This document shows positions 27,461-36,971 of a stretch of DNA of 64,000 nucleotides, in pieces. Below the pieces are notes generated by a model that was given only the letters and a program-made list of their open reading frames with translations, did no database searches and was not told the DNA's origin. The translations under genes and the position numbers were made by a program. The DNA comes from BOKV01 sp041739225 (GTDB taxonomy: Bacteria; Pseudomonadota; Alphaproteobacteria; Rhizobiales; Rhizobiaceae), in contig JBGSOG010000046.1 of NCBI GenBank assembly GCA_041739225.1, positions 100,108 through 164,107 on the forward strand, read 5' to 3'. Numbering within the stretch: position 1 is the first letter of the stretch; each line of letters begins with the position of its first letter.

Positions 27461-28276
27461 ATGACGTCTCCATCACAAATTACAGTATCCCAATTGTCAC
27501 GTCTGGTTGGTTTGCCGGATTGTCCGACAATCATCGATGTTTGCACCGACGAAGATTTTGCCGCCGACCCGAGGCTGATACCAGGTTCAATGCGTTATTC
27601 GTTTCGTGAAATTGGCGAGCTTTCGCCAGGCCTTGCCGGGAAGCGGGCTGTCGTGGTTTGCCACAAAGGCTTCAAGCTCAGCCAGGGAGCGGCGGCAATC
27701 CTGCGCGACAGCGGTATCGCTGCTGAAAGCCTTGAAGGCGGCATTGTTGCATGGCGGGAAGCAGGTGAGCCGCTTGTCCCTGTTGCGAAAGGTCCCATCC
27801 CGAACAATCAGGGCAGGACAGTTTGGGTGACGAGGCACAGGCCCAAAATTGACCGCATAGCCTGTCCCTGGCTTATTCGCCGCTTTGTTGATGCGCGCGC
27901 CCAGTTCTTGTTTGTCGAGCCTTCGGAAGTGCTCAATGTGGCCGACCGTTTTGACGCAACGCCGTTTGATGTGGATGGCGTGTTCTGGAGCCATCGCGGC
28001 GAGCAATGCACATTTGACACGATGCTCGAAGAATTTTGCCTGAAAACACCAAGCCTGTTGCGGGTGGCGTCCATTGTCCGCGGGGCTGACACCGACCGGC
28101 ACGATCTGGCGCCGCAGGCGGCGGGGCTTCTTGCTGTTTCGTTGGGCCTTTCACGCATGTATCGCGATGATCTGAAGCAACTGGATGCAGGGATGTTGAT
28201 CTATGACGCCCTCTACCGTTGGGCGCGTGACGCCCACGAGGAAAGTCATGACTGGCCGGTCGTCTCAAAGAAATGA
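27461..28276 (+). CDS. chrB: Rhodanese-ChrB fusion, chromate resistance regulator/effector
   Basis: A 271-residue two-domain protein. Residues about 8-110 look like a rhodanese with CHKGFKLSQGAAAILRD as the active-site Cys loop. Residues 118-265 match the ChrB C-terminal domain (VTRHRPKIDRIACPWLIRRF, FDATPFDVDGVFWSHRGEQC). ChrB proteins act with the ChrA pump in chromate resistance, sometimes as regulators. Its stop overlaps the chrA start (ATGA at 28273), so the two are translationally coupled. Confidence 0.85.
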   Translation: MTSPSQITVSQLSRLVGLPDCPTIIDVCTDEDFAADPRLIPGSMRYSFREIGELSPGLAGKRAVVVCHKGFKLSQGAAAILRDSGIAAESLEGGIVAWREAGEPLVPVAKGPIPNNQGRTVWVTRHRPKIDRIACPWLIRRFVDARAQFLFVEPSEVLNVADRFDATPFDVDGVFWSHRGEQCTFDTMLEEFCLKTPSLLRVASIVRGADTDRHDLAPQAAGLLAVSLGLSRMYRDDLKQLDAGMLIYDALYRWARDAHEESHDWPVVSKK

Positions 28277-29604
28277 CAGGTGGCGCGATGAGCAATCAGC
28301 ATTACAGCATCGCCGGTGCAGCACCAACGCTGCGCGACCTTTTCCTTGTTTTCGCACGCATCGGCCTGTTGTCATTCGGCGGACCGGCCGGACAGATCGC
28401 GCTCATGCACAAGGTGCTGGTTGAGGAAAAGGCGTGGCTTGAGGAAAAGCAGTTTCTGCATGCGCTGAATTTCTGCATGCTGCTGCCTGGGCCGGAAGCA
28501 ATGCAGCTGGCCGTTTATGCAGGCTGGCTCAAACGTGGCGTTGCCGGCGGATTGATTGCCGGAACATTGTTCGTGCTGCCCGGCTTTGCGGTATTGCTGG
28601 CGTTGTCGGCGGTGTTTGCAATGTATGGTGAAGTACCGTTGGTGGCCGGGCTGCTGTTTGGCCTTCAAGCGGCTGTTCTGGCAATCGTGCTTCAAGCGCT
28701 GGTCAAGGTTGCAAAGCGGGCTTTGCACGGGCCGCCAAGTTATCTGGTTGCCATTGCCGCATTCGTCGCCATTGCGCTGCTGAAGCTGCCGTTTCCACTG
28801 GTCATTTTGAGCGCCGGGCTGGTCGGCGCCGCATTCAGCAGCCGGTTTGCCAAGTTGGGCAGCGAGGCGGAAAATTCTGCCAGGCCCGTACGGGCGTGGC
28901 GCCACCTGGCTGCGATGGCGATCTCGGCAATTCTTCTGTGGGTCCTGCCGTTGGCGCTGATGTTGGCTCTTCTGGGACCAACCAACATCTACACCACCCA
29001 GGCCGTGTTCTTTTCGCAAACGGCGCTGGTGACATTTGGGGGCGCCTATGCAGTGCTGGCACATGTCGGCCAACAGGCCGTGGAAACCCATCAATGGCTC
29101 TCAACGCCTGAAATGATGACGGGGCTTGGCCTTGCCGAAACCACGCCGGGCCCCTTGATCCTTGTGCTGGTGTTTGTCGGTTTTTTGGGTGGGTTTCGTG
29201 ATCCTGGCTCGCTGTCGCCGCTGCTGGCCGGCAGCCTTGGCGGGCTGGTCACAGTTTGGTTCACCTTCCTGCCGAGCTTTTTGTTCGTGTTTTTGGGTGC
29301 GCCGTTCATTGAGCACTTGCGCAAGGTGCGCTGGCTTTCAGGTGCTCTGGCTGCGATCACGGCAGCAGTGGTTGGGGTTATTGGCAATTTGTCGGTCTGG
29401 TTTGCGTTGCATGTGCTTTTCGCGCGGGTGAGCACAGTCAATTTCGGGCCGGTTTCAATCTGGTCGCCGGAATGGTCGGGCTTTAACCTTGCTGCAGCCG
29501 TGATTGCGGCAACTGCGGGAATTGCGCTTTGGCGCGGTTTTCCGTTTGGCTGGATGCTGACCAGTGCAGCACTGGCTGGAATGTTTGTCAGGTTTGCGGC
29601 CTGA
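28273..29604 (+). CDS. chrA: Chromate transporter ChrA, long-chain type
   Basis: A 443-residue inner-membrane protein of the CHR family with two homologous halves of about six helices each. Half 1 carries FGGPAGQIALMHKVLVEEKAW and MLLPGPEAMQLAVYAG. Half 2 carries TFGGAYAVLAHVGQQAV and GLAETTPGPLILVLVFVGFL. Such long-chain proteins export chromate. The ATG at 28273 overlaps the chrB stop; a second Met at 28288 (MSNQHYS) could also serve. It converges on prs with no gap. Confidence 0.92.
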   Translation: MTGGAMSNQHYSIAGAAPTLRDLFLVFARIGLLSFGGPAGQIALMHKVLVEEKAWLEEKQFLHALNFCMLLPGPEAMQLAVYAGWLKRGVAGGLIAGTLFVLPGFAVLLALSAVFAMYGEVPLVAGLLFGLQAAVLAIVLQALVKVAKRALHGPPSYLVAIAAFVAIALLKLPFPLVILSAGLVGAAFSSRFAKLGSEAENSARPVRAWRHLAAMAISAILLWVLPLALMLALLGPTNIYTTQAVFFSQTALVTFGGAYAVLAHVGQQAVETHQWLSTPEMMTGLGLAETTPGPLILVLVFVGFLGGFRDPGSLSPLLAGSLGGLVTVWFTFLPSFLFVFLGAPFIEHLRKVRWLSGALAAITAAVVGVIGNLSVWFALHVLFARVSTVNFGPVSIWSPEWSGFNLAAAVIAATAGIALWRGFPFGWMLTSAALAGMFVRFAA

Positions 29605-30537
29605 TCAATCAAACAGGCTGGAGACCGATTTTTCAAACGCGATGCGCTGAATGGCTTCGCCGACCAGTTCGGCAACGGAAACCACCCGGATATTGGGAGC
29701 GGTCTCGGTTGCGGAAGTGGGCTGGATGGAATTGGTGATAACCAGTTCGCGCAGTTTGGAAGCGGTGATGCGGGCAACCGCGCCGCCTGAAAGAACACCG
29801 TGCGTGATGTAGGCGGTGACAGAGGTTGCGCCCATGTTGAGCAGTGCGTCGGCAGCGTTGCACAGGGTGCCGCCGGAATCGATGATGTCATCCACCAGCA
29901 AGCAATCCCTGCCGCGTACATCGCCGATGACATTCATGACTTCAGATTCGCCCGGCCGGTCACGGCGTTTGTCGACGATGGCCAGCGGTGCCTCGATGCG
30001 CTTGGCGAGCGAACGGGCACGAACCACACCGCCGACATCGGGGGAAACCACCATGATATTTTCAAGGCCGTAGTTCTCGCGCACATCTGCGGCGAGGACC
30101 GGGACCGAGAACAAATTGTCGGTGGGAATGTCGAAGAAGCCCTGAATCTGCGCAGCATGCAGGTCGAGTGTCAAAACGCGGTCGGCGCCTGCCTTGGTGA
30201 TCATGTTGGCAACCAGCTTGGCTGAAATCGGTGTGCGCGGGCCGGGTTTTCGATCTTGGCGGGCGTAACCGAAATAGGGAAGCACGGCAGTGATGCGTTT
30301 GGCCGATGAGCGCATCAGCGCATCGATCATGATCAGCAATTCCATCAGATTGTCGTTTGCCGGATAAGCTGTGGATTGCAGTACGAAGCAGTCTTCGCCG
30401 CGGACATTTTCGAGGATTTCGACGAAAACTTCCTGGTCAGCGAAGCGGCGGACATTGGCCTTGCCAAGGGGAATGTTCAGATATTTCGTGATCTGCTCTG
30501 CGAGGACCCTGTTGGAATTGCCTGCGAAGAGTTTCAT
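29605..30537 (-). CDS. prs: Ribose-phosphate pyrophosphokinase
   Basis: A 310-residue enzyme making PRPP from ribose 5-phosphate and ATP, the entry to purine, pyrimidine, His and Trp synthesis. Visible are FAGNSNRVLAEQITKYL at the start, the ATP loop YFGYARQDRKPGPRTPI, the flexible-loop residues around SLAKRIEAPLAIVDKRR and the PRPP motif LLVDDIIDSGGTLCNAA. Length is standard. It provides the co-substrate used by Apt elsewhere in the window. Confidence 0.96.
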   Translation of the reverse strand: MKLFAGNSNRVLAEQITKYLNIPLGKANVRRFADQEVFVEILENVRGEDCFVLQSTAYPANDNLMELLIMIDALMRSSAKRITAVLPYFGYARQDRKPGPRTPISAKLVANMITKAGADRVLTLDLHAAQIQGFFDIPTDNLFSVPVLAADVRENYGLENIMVVSPDVGGVVRARSLAKRIEAPLAIVDKRRDRPGESEVMNVIGDVRGRDCLLVDDIIDSGGTLCNAADALLNMGATSVTAYITHGVLSGGAVARITASKLRELVITNSIQPTSATETAPNIRVVSVAELVGEAIQRIAFEKSVSSLFD

Positions 30538-30629
30538 TTGCGACCAGCCGGGATGTGAGCGATGGCCGGTGTATAGGGGATGCCAAGGAACCTATCAATG
30601 GCGAATGGCGGATTTCAACACTTCGAATG

Positions 30630-31301
30630 TCAACCTGCGCTGCGCGTCGACATCCATGTCCGCAGGCTGTTCATGGTGATGCCGGCCACACGCTCAAGGA
30701 TGGAAGGCGTTATGCCAGCCCAAGGGTCACCTGGACTGGATGAGCCACGTTCCTGCCCGGAAATGCGATGAACGCGCGCGCCGTTCTGGTCGAGCACGTC
30801 CCAAACATAAACCAGAATTGTGCCTGTGCCATCGTTCAATGCGGAGAAGTAGCCCTTGATCTGGTAGCGCGCACCTTGCTCCACCGAGACCACGACGGGT
30901 ACCGATTCAGTTTTTGCCGATGCTCGCATCGAATTTGCAAGGCTGCTGACGGCTGATTGCGGCGCCCCGGTGACCGGCAAAAAGGCGACTGGTGATATCG
31001 AGCCGCTCAATGAAGCAGTCTTGGACTGGCCAACCGGCTGCGTTGTGGGCAGTTGTGTCGATGGCGTAGCCCCGGTTTGCGGGGCGAGTGCGCCCTCCGG
31101 TGCAATGCCGAGTGGCTGTTGGGCGGCGAGGGCGGTTTCATTTCCGATGGCGGCTGACGGGGTCTGGCGCATTTGCGCAGTCGGGGCAATTCCATCCGTG
31201 AGCGAGCCGGTGTTGCACCCTGTAATCCCCAGGATCACCACTGCGAGCACAACTGGGGCTGAGCGGTTCGTTCGCTTCGGCACTGCTGCAACCTTGGTCA
31301 T
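30630..31301 (-). CDS. Conserved lipoprotein, unknown function
   Basis: A 223-residue predicted lipoprotein. The hydrophobic stretch APVVLAVVILGITGC ends in a lipobox with Cys at about residue 29. A Pro/Thr/Gln-rich linker follows to about 120, then a compact C-terminal part with VVVSVEQGARYQIKGYFSAL and ILVYVWDVLDQNGARVHRISG, perhaps a beta-sandwich. Lgt, encoded 4 kb away, would lipidate the Cys. Similar rhizobial lipoproteins lack an assigned role, from memory. Confidence 0.75.
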   Translation of the reverse strand: MTKVAAVPKRTNRSAPVVLAVVILGITGCNTGSLTDGIAPTAQMRQTPSAAIGNETALAAQQPLGIAPEGALAPQTGATPSTQLPTTQPVGQSKTASLSGSISPVAFLPVTGAPQSAVSSLANSMRASAKTESVPVVVSVEQGARYQIKGYFSALNDGTGTILVYVWDVLDQNGARVHRISGQERGSSSPGDPWAGITPSILERVAGITMNSLRTWMSTRSAG

Positions 31302-31421
31302 GGGCTATCCTTGAATTGCAGAATTCATCCACTCTTGTGGCGGGATGGTTGCAGGCACCAAATCAGGCGATATTACCGCCATGCCAACCCGCCGGTCAAA
31401 TGCCGCCAATCTTTTCCTTCG

Positions 31422-32573
31422 CTATCGGATGATCAGGTCGATTTCGTGTCTGGAAAGGGATTGCGGACCCGTTGAATGGGTAATGAAGCTTTGCCCCAAG
31501 GTCATCGCGGTTTGGGTCTCGCTATCGGCGATGATCATGTGCAGAAACATGACCATGTTTTCACCAATGATGGTGGAATTGTCGGCATAGATCATCGGCT
31601 TGTCCATCCAGGATGGCGAGAATGTAGCTCCGAGGGAATAGCCGCAGGCATTGAGTCTGTGACGGGCCAGTCCGGCATCATCCAGCACACGGGCATGTGC
31701 ATCAAAAACGGCAGAAACCGGGCTGCCGATCTGCAGGGCGTTGCGGCATTCGACAAGTGCGGCGCGCGATGCCTCGTACAACGCCAAGTGCCGTGAGTTC
31801 GGTTTGCCGATGATGATCGTGCGCATCATGGCAGCATGGTAGTGCGCCCAAACACCGGCCCATTCCAGCGTCAACTGGTCATCTGTATCGAGTTTGCGAC
31901 GACCCGCCTTGTATCGGCAAAGCAAGGCATCGGGGCCGGAACCTATGATGAATTCATTGCCGGGATAATCGCCGCCCGCTTCGAATATCGCCGAATGCAT
32001 GGCTGCAAGGATGCGGCCCTCGTCAGCTCCAGCCTTGGCCACAGAGATTGCGGCATCAAGGGCAAGATCGGCCAGTTCACCAGCCTTGCGCACATGCACG
32101 AGTTCAGCTTCCGACTTGAAAACGCGAAGTTCGGGGATGAGGTCGGTTGCATCGCGCAGCTCACCAAAGCCCTTCAGCCGCGCTTCCAGCGCATTGCCGT
32201 TCTTGGCATTCAAGCCGAATGCGCCGTACTCAATGCCGATGCTGGCACCCACAAGGTCCAGGTCCGACATCACCTTGTGCAGATCGCCGGTCGGATCATG
32301 GCCCTCGCGGTCGGTCCAGACCACGATGTTGGATATGATGGAAGTATGCTGGGCCTGTCGCAGATCCGGTGCGCGCGTGACCAGCGCCATTTCACCGTCT
32401 TTTTTCACAACCAGGCACTGGAAAAAGCAAAAACCGAAGGTGTCATAGCCGGTCAGCCAATACATGCTTTCCTGTGAAAACAGCAGCATGCAGTCAAGTT
32501 TGCGCGCTGCCATCCCGTCGAGCAACCTGTCCATGCGTGTGGCAAATTCCGATGTGGAAAAGTGAAGGGCCAT
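31422..32573 (-). CDS. M24-fold (creatinase/prolidase-like) protein
   Basis: A 383-residue pita-bread-fold protein: creatinase N-domain about 1-150 (ESMYWLTGYDTFGF), M24 domain 160-375. The usual five metal ligands seem absent: the two Asp positions fall in LEWAGVWAHYHAAMMRT, the His region reads CGYSLG, and the first Glu region reads MVMFLHMI. This resembles creatinase, which needs no metal, more than aminopeptidases. A C-N hydrolase role is inferred; ectoine hydrolases share the fold but no ectoine genes are near. It is last in the lgt-midA-pgeF run, three bases after pgeF. Confidence 0.8.
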   Translation of the reverse strand: MALHFSTSEFATRMDRLLDGMAARKLDCMLLFSQESMYWLTGYDTFGFCFFQCLVVKKDGEMALVTRAPDLRQAQHTSIISNIVVWTDREGHDPTGDLHKVMSDLDLVGASIGIEYGAFGLNAKNGNALEARLKGFGELRDATDLIPELRVFKSEAELVHVRKAGELADLALDAAISVAKAGADEGRILAAMHSAIFEAGGDYPGNEFIIGSGPDALLCRYKAGRRKLDTDDQLTLEWAGVWAHYHAAMMRTIIIGKPNSRHLALYEASRAALVECRNALQIGSPVSAVFDAHARVLDDAGLARHRLNACGYSLGATFSPSWMDKPMIYADNSTIIGENMVMFLHMIIADSETQTAMTLGQSFITHSTGPQSLSRHEIDLIIR

Positions 32574-32576
32574 GAA

Positions 32577-33359
32577 TTACTCCCGAACGAGAATGCAGGA
32601 AATCTGGCGACCATAGTCCGGTTCGCCGCGGTGGGTGGTGCGCCGGTAGGAGAAGAACCTCGCTGCATCGGCATAAGTGCACTGGCCTGTCCAGCGGGCT
32701 TGTGTTCCTGCCTTTTCCAGACGGTTTACGATATATCCAGGAAGGTCGAACTGCGCGTGGCCGGATTTGGGTGACGGCATCAGATAGCGCTGGTTTTCGC
32801 CATCCAGTGCCAACAGGCGCTCAACAAATTCCGGCCCCACTTCGTAGTTGCGCTGACAAATTGTCGGTCCCAGCGTTGCCACGATGCGCTCGCGGCGTGC
32901 ACCCAGCTTTTCCATGGCAAGAATTGTGTTCTCCAGCACGCCGCTGGTGGCGCCTTTCCAGCCTGCATGTGCTGCACCAATCACGCCTGCCCCGTTGTCG
33001 GCAAAAAGCACCGGGCCGCAATCGGCGGTAAGGATGCCCAACGCAAGACCGGGTGTTGAAGTCACGACTGCGTCTGCAACGGGGCGTTCATTTTTCGCCC
33101 AAGGCTCGTCTACAACCAGCACGTCGGAGGAGTGTACCTGGTGCGGCGTTGCAAGAAAACCGTCCTTCACGCCGAGATGGCGGGTAACCAAGGCCCGATT
33201 TGCCAGCACCGGCTCGCGGTCGTCTGCCGAACCAAGACCGCAATTGAGACTTTCATACAAGCCGATGGACTTGCCGCCCGTCCGGGTGAAAAATCCGTGA
33301 ACGATGTTCGGTGCCAATGCTCCGAGCCCGAAACAGAGGATCGGGGCAAGCGTCGTCAT
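32577..33359 (-). CDS. pgeF: Peptidoglycan editing factor PgeF (YfiH/laccase domain)
   Basis: A 260-residue member of the DUF152 fold. Zn-site motifs are visible: TPHQVHSSDV, LTADCGPVLFAD and GAAHAGWKGATSG. PgeF removes L-Ser wrongly placed in peptidoglycan precursors; relatives also act on purine nucleosides. I start at MTTLAPILCF (33359), with GACGGAAA before it. A TTG at 33401 would add 14 residues. It follows midA by 66 bases. Confidence 0.9.
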   Translation of the reverse strand: MTTLAPILCFGLGALAPNIVHGFFTRTGGKSIGLYESLNCGLGSADDREPVLANRALVTRHLGVKDGFLATPHQVHSSDVLVVDEPWAKNERPVADAVVTSTPGLALGILTADCGPVLFADNGAGVIGAAHAGWKGATSGVLENTILAMEKLGARRERIVATLGPTICQRNYEVGPEFVERLLALDGENQRYLMPSPKSGHAQFDLPGYIVNRLEKAGTQARWTGQCTYADAARFFSYRRTTHRGEPDYGRQISCILVRE

Positions 33360-33425
33360 CGGAGTTTCCGTCTGGTGATTGAGCTGGTCTGCATCTGGCA
33401 AGAGTGCGTTGAGCGATGTTCAGTG

Positions 33426-34556
33426 TCAACCATTGCGGGATGCGTCATTTGGTTTTGCGCCTGCAACAAAAGGCGGCAAACGGGTCATTGCGGAAGCGTT
33501 TTGGTTTGCACAAAGTGCCAAAACCTTGAAAAGCGCACCCATTTCCTCCGGCAAAACCAGTCGCTCGGCTTCTTTCCGGATTTTGGATTGCGCCAGTTGG
33601 TCTTTTCCGGCTCCCAGACGTCCGGCCCGCTCGGCAAGGCCCATGGCAACCAGAAAATCGCCCTGGGTAGCTATCCGCGAAGTATGGCACCCGGCTTCGA
33701 CTGCCGTTTGCCGCAATACGGCAAAATCCACGTGGCTTGTGAGATCGGCCTTGCCAGGATCGCTGAACGGATCGGCAAAAGCGTGGTTTTGAACTGCCTG
33801 GAATGTGTCACCAAAGCCCTGTTGGTCATGCCCGTAGTCAATCAGCAATGCCGCGCCGCCATTTGCACCAAGTCTTTCCGAAATTTGCGCAACGAAGGCT
33901 TCGCGAGTTGGCGCATGTTCAAACACCGAGCCGTCGGGTTCACTTTGGTGGCCGGGGGGCAGGATTGGCATTGATGCAAATGCGGGACCCAGCACTGCAC
34001 ACAGATCTCCGTTGGCGTCGGTTGCAACCATCCGCTCGCGCCAAGCACCTCCAGCCTTGACGTATTGGCGAAAAGGAAGCGCATCAAGAAACTCGTTTGC
34101 GATCAAAATCATCGGCAAGTCTTCTGCCTGATCGAGCCGTGCCAGCCATTTTGTCGATTTTTTATGTGCTGCCAATTGCTGGCGCTGCACGGCAATCATG
34201 GCCGGGCTGGTTTCGACCAGACTGATTCTGACGGCTTCCATAAAGCCGGGGACACTGGCAGCTGCGCGCAAGGCATCTGCCATCATCACGCCGCGTCCGG
34301 GACCTGCTTCGACCAGCAGGAAAGGCGAGGGCGAACCCAAAGCCAACCAGGCGGATGCAGCCCAGACGCCGACCAATTCGCCAAACATCTGGCTGACTTC
34401 CGGTGCTGTGATGAAATCGCCGCCCGCGCCAATCGCTTCCTGGCGCTGGTAGTAGCCGTGTTGCGGGTCAGCGAGCGCCAGTTGCATGTATTGCGCCAGG
34501 CTGATCGGGCCTGTTTCCTCTATGATGGAGCAAATGCGTTGCTTGAGGGAACGCAT
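33426..34556 (-). CDS. MidA/NDUFAF7-type SAM-dependent methyltransferase
   Basis: A 376-residue protein of the PF02636 family, whose mitochondrial member NDUFAF7 methylates an arginine in complex I. Features are the N-terminal PISLAQYMQLALADPQHGYY, YQRQEAIGAGGDFITAPEVSQMFGE and the SAM motif LLVEAGPGRGVMMADAL. A role in respiratory-complex assembly is inferred from the family. It starts five bases after the lgt stop, so it is coupled to it. Confidence 0.9.
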   Translation of the reverse strand: MRSLKQRICSIIEETGPISLAQYMQLALADPQHGYYQRQEAIGAGGDFITAPEVSQMFGELVGVWAASAWLALGSPSPFLLVEAGPGRGVMMADALRAAASVPGFMEAVRISLVETSPAMIAVQRQQLAAHKKSTKWLARLDQAEDLPMILIANEFLDALPFRQYVKAGGAWRERMVATDANGDLCAVLGPAFASMPILPPGHQSEPDGSVFEHAPTREAFVAQISERLGANGGAALLIDYGHDQQGFGDTFQAVQNHAFADPFSDPGKADLTSHVDFAVLRQTAVEAGCHTSRIATQGDFLVAMGLAERAGRLGAGKDQLAQSKIRKEAERLVLPEEMGALFKVLALCANQNASAMTRLPPFVAGAKPNDASRNG

Positions 34557-34561
34557 GATGC

Positions 34562-35395
34562 TCAGGCTTTAACGACGGCTTTGGCCCGCGAAGCCGCAGT
34601 TGCCATTGCCCATACGCCAAGCGCCAGCATGGGCAACGACAGCACCATGCCCATGGTCAGCCAACCGCCGAAAAGATAGCCAATTTGAGCATCCGGCAAG
34701 CGGAAAAACTCGATGAAAATCCGCGCAATCGCATACCAGGCAACGAACGCACCCGCGACAAACCCCGGTTGGGCAAGCTTGTCAAACCGGTGCGTCAATA
34801 CCCGCAACAACAACAACAACACGAGCCCTTCAAGCACGGCCTCGTATAACTGGCTGGGGTGGCGCGGTTCGGGGCCGGCATCGGGGAAAATCACCCCCCA
34901 TGCCACGTCAGTGGGCTTGCCCCACAGTTCCTGATTGATGAAATTGGCGATGCGCCCGAAAAAAATACCAAAGCCGACACTGGCCGCAATCACATCGAAC
35001 AGGCTGAAAGGGGTGAATCCGCGCGAACGTGCGTAGAGCACCATGGCGATGACGGTCCCGGTGAGGCCGCCATGAAAGCTCATGCCGCCAGTCCAAAGCT
35101 TGACGATGCGGCTTGGGTCCTCAAGGAAAACCGGCAGGTCGTAAAACAGCACATAGCCGATACGTCCACCAAGAATGATTCCGGCGACGGCCCAAACCAG
35201 AAAATCGTCAATGGCCTCGACGCTGATGGGTGAACGGCCACCCCACAATGCAGCATTTGTCACCAGCCGACGGGCATACCACCAACCGAGCAGGATGCCG
35301 GCGACGTAGGCCATTCCGTACCAGTGAATGGCAAGAGGGCCAATTTCGATCATCACCGGGTCGATCATCGGGAACGGAATGGCAAACAACGGCAT
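34562..35395 (-). CDS. lgt: Prolipoprotein diacylglyceryl transferase
   Basis: A 277-residue inner-membrane enzyme adding diacylglycerol from phosphatidylglycerol to the lipobox Cys of prolipoproteins. About seven membrane helices are visible, with IHWYGMAYVAGILLGWW, the conserved MSFHGGLTGTVIAM (catalytic-site His-Gly-Gly), FGRIANFINQELWGKPTD and the C-terminal FREF-like region IEFFRLPDAQIGYL. Length is normal. First gene of the minus-strand run lgt-midA-pgeF-M24. Confidence 0.95.
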   Translation of the reverse strand: MPLFAIPFPMIDPVMIEIGPLAIHWYGMAYVAGILLGWWYARRLVTNAALWGGRSPISVEAIDDFLVWAVAGIILGGRIGYVLFYDLPVFLEDPSRIVKLWTGGMSFHGGLTGTVIAMVLYARSRGFTPFSLFDVIAASVGFGIFFGRIANFINQELWGKPTDVAWGVIFPDAGPEPRHPSQLYEAVLEGLVLLLLLRVLTHRFDKLAQPGFVAGAFVAWYAIARIFIEFFRLPDAQIGYLFGGWLTMGMVLSLPMLALGVWAMATAASRAKAVVKA

Positions 35396-35462
35396 GGGTT
35401 TATCCGGTTTGAGATTGTGCCCTCATGCCACAGGGGCAATTGCGCCGAAAGGGTTTGTATCC

Positions 35463-36971
35463 TTAAAACTTCACGTTGAAACTGCGCACCGGTGACTGCG
35501 AGCCGTCGTAATAAGTCAATTGCACCTGCATGGTTTTGGTGGTGCCGGGTACCTTGCGAAACAATTTGGAGTTGTCGGTAATGCCATTGGGGTTTGCCGG
35601 GTCGCATGCCTCAAGTGGCCATTCTTCGGTTTTGCCATTGTCGAGCGTGTATTCGATTTTGGAAATTCCGCAGCGATAGCTGACCAGATGGGAGAAATAG
35701 ACGAGGTTTCCATTGTATTCGCGGAACGAGACCCAAGCCGTCCACAATTGCTCCAATATCTGCTTCTGGCCACTGCGCAACTGGTCGTCAGGGCTGAATG
35801 ATATTGGGAACACACCCGCTTCCTCGCCGCGCTTGTCGCGCCAGGTGACATAAAGTGTGCCGGCTGGTTGGTCCCCTGGCAAGGAGAACCACGTCACCGG
35901 CATCGGCTGTCCGGTTTGCTGGTCGAGGGTCGGCATGGTGCCGGTATCGGTAAATTCGCCATTCTCGCCGATGCGGTAGCCGAACTGGACGGCCGGCTCG
36001 GGCAATGAAATTGTTACTTGCCATCCGGCATTGGAACGCTGGAAATTGGCAATCGGCTTGCCCTTTCCGGCCTTCGGCTTGGGGTCAACGCGCGGCAACA
36101 TGGCGACCGTCGTGCCTTCTTCGAAGGTTTTGGATGTCCCGCGCAATGCAAGGTCGCCTGTTGCGGGATACAGCAATACCGTACCGATGATCTGGTCGTA
36201 ATAGGCAGGCGTCTGCACATGGCCAACCTGCGCTGCCAAATCGCGTACTGCAACCTGGGTCGCCTTTGCCATGTCGACAATCGATGTGTTGGGATTGGCA
36301 AGCTGGTTCAAAAACTGGCGGGTGAATACCGAGTTGGGGTCGGTGTCGTTGGCTCCAAGCCCGTCCAATGCCGCTTGACCGATGCCGGCAGAAAACAGGA
36401 CGAACACACCCTCGGAAGGCGCCATGCGGGCAAGACCTGCCTGTCCGCCAAGCGAGCGTTTGCCGGCTTGCTCAAAAGGATTGTTTCGGCAGGCATCGAG
36501 GACCAGCACGATGGTGGTTGCGCCCGCCCGCTGGAAACGTTCTGACAGATCATCGGCGAGAAATGCCTCATCGCGAACCATCGATTCCTCGCCCGAGCCT
36601 GCGGCTGGAATGTCGACCGGCAACAGAAAATTTTGCCCCGAAACAGCAAATCCGTGCCCGGCATAATAAAACAGAACGAGATCGCCCGGTTTGACCTGCT
36701 TTTCAAACTCGACCACGGCGCGGCTCATGGCGCGGCGCCCGATATCGGTGGCAGTGGTTACGGAAAAACCGATCTCGGTGAGGCGTTTGGATACGGCCAC
36801 TGCGTCATTGACTGCTTTTTCAAGCGGAGATACCGATTCGTAGGCGTCGTTGCCGATGACCAAGGCCAACCGCCTTTGTTCCTGCGCGAAAGCGGCTGGC
36901 AAAAAAATTGTCAGCGCCGAAAGGGCAATCAGCAAAATTGCAAACAGGTGAAGGCTTTGCTTGGGTTTCAT
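35463..36971 (-). CDS. Exported caspase-like (C14/orthocaspase) protein
   Basis: A 502-residue protein with signal peptide LFAILLIALSALTIFLPAAFA, then a caspase p20 domain (about 33-260). It starts RRLALVIGNDAY and has the catalytic dyad His106 in FYYAGHGF and Cys161 in LDACRNNPF. The C-terminal half (about 330-502) is beta-rich with no clear family. Bacterial orthocaspases cut after Arg or Lys; export to the periplasm is unusual. I start at MKPKQSLHL (36971), since the longer frame adds residues unlike a signal peptide. Divergent from ubiK. Confidence 0.87.
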   Translation of the reverse strand: MKPKQSLHLFAILLIALSALTIFLPAAFAQEQRRLALVIGNDAYESVSPLEKAVNDAVAVSKRLTEIGFSVTTATDIGRRAMSRAVVEFEKQVKPGDLVLFYYAGHGFAVSGQNFLLPVDIPAAGSGEESMVRDEAFLADDLSERFQRAGATTIVLVLDACRNNPFEQAGKRSLGGQAGLARMAPSEGVFVLFSAGIGQAALDGLGANDTDPNSVFTRQFLNQLANPNTSIVDMAKATQVAVRDLAAQVGHVQTPAYYDQIIGTVLLYPATGDLALRGTSKTFEEGTTVAMLPRVDPKPKAGKGKPIANFQRSNAGWQVTISLPEPAVQFGYRIGENGEFTDTGTMPTLDQQTGQPMPVTWFSLPGDQPAGTLYVTWRDKRGEEAGVFPISFSPDDQLRSGQKQILEQLWTAWVSFREYNGNLVYFSHLVSYRCGISKIEYTLDNGKTEEWPLEACDPANPNGITDNSKLFRKVPGTTKTMQVQLTYYDGSQSPVRSFNVKF

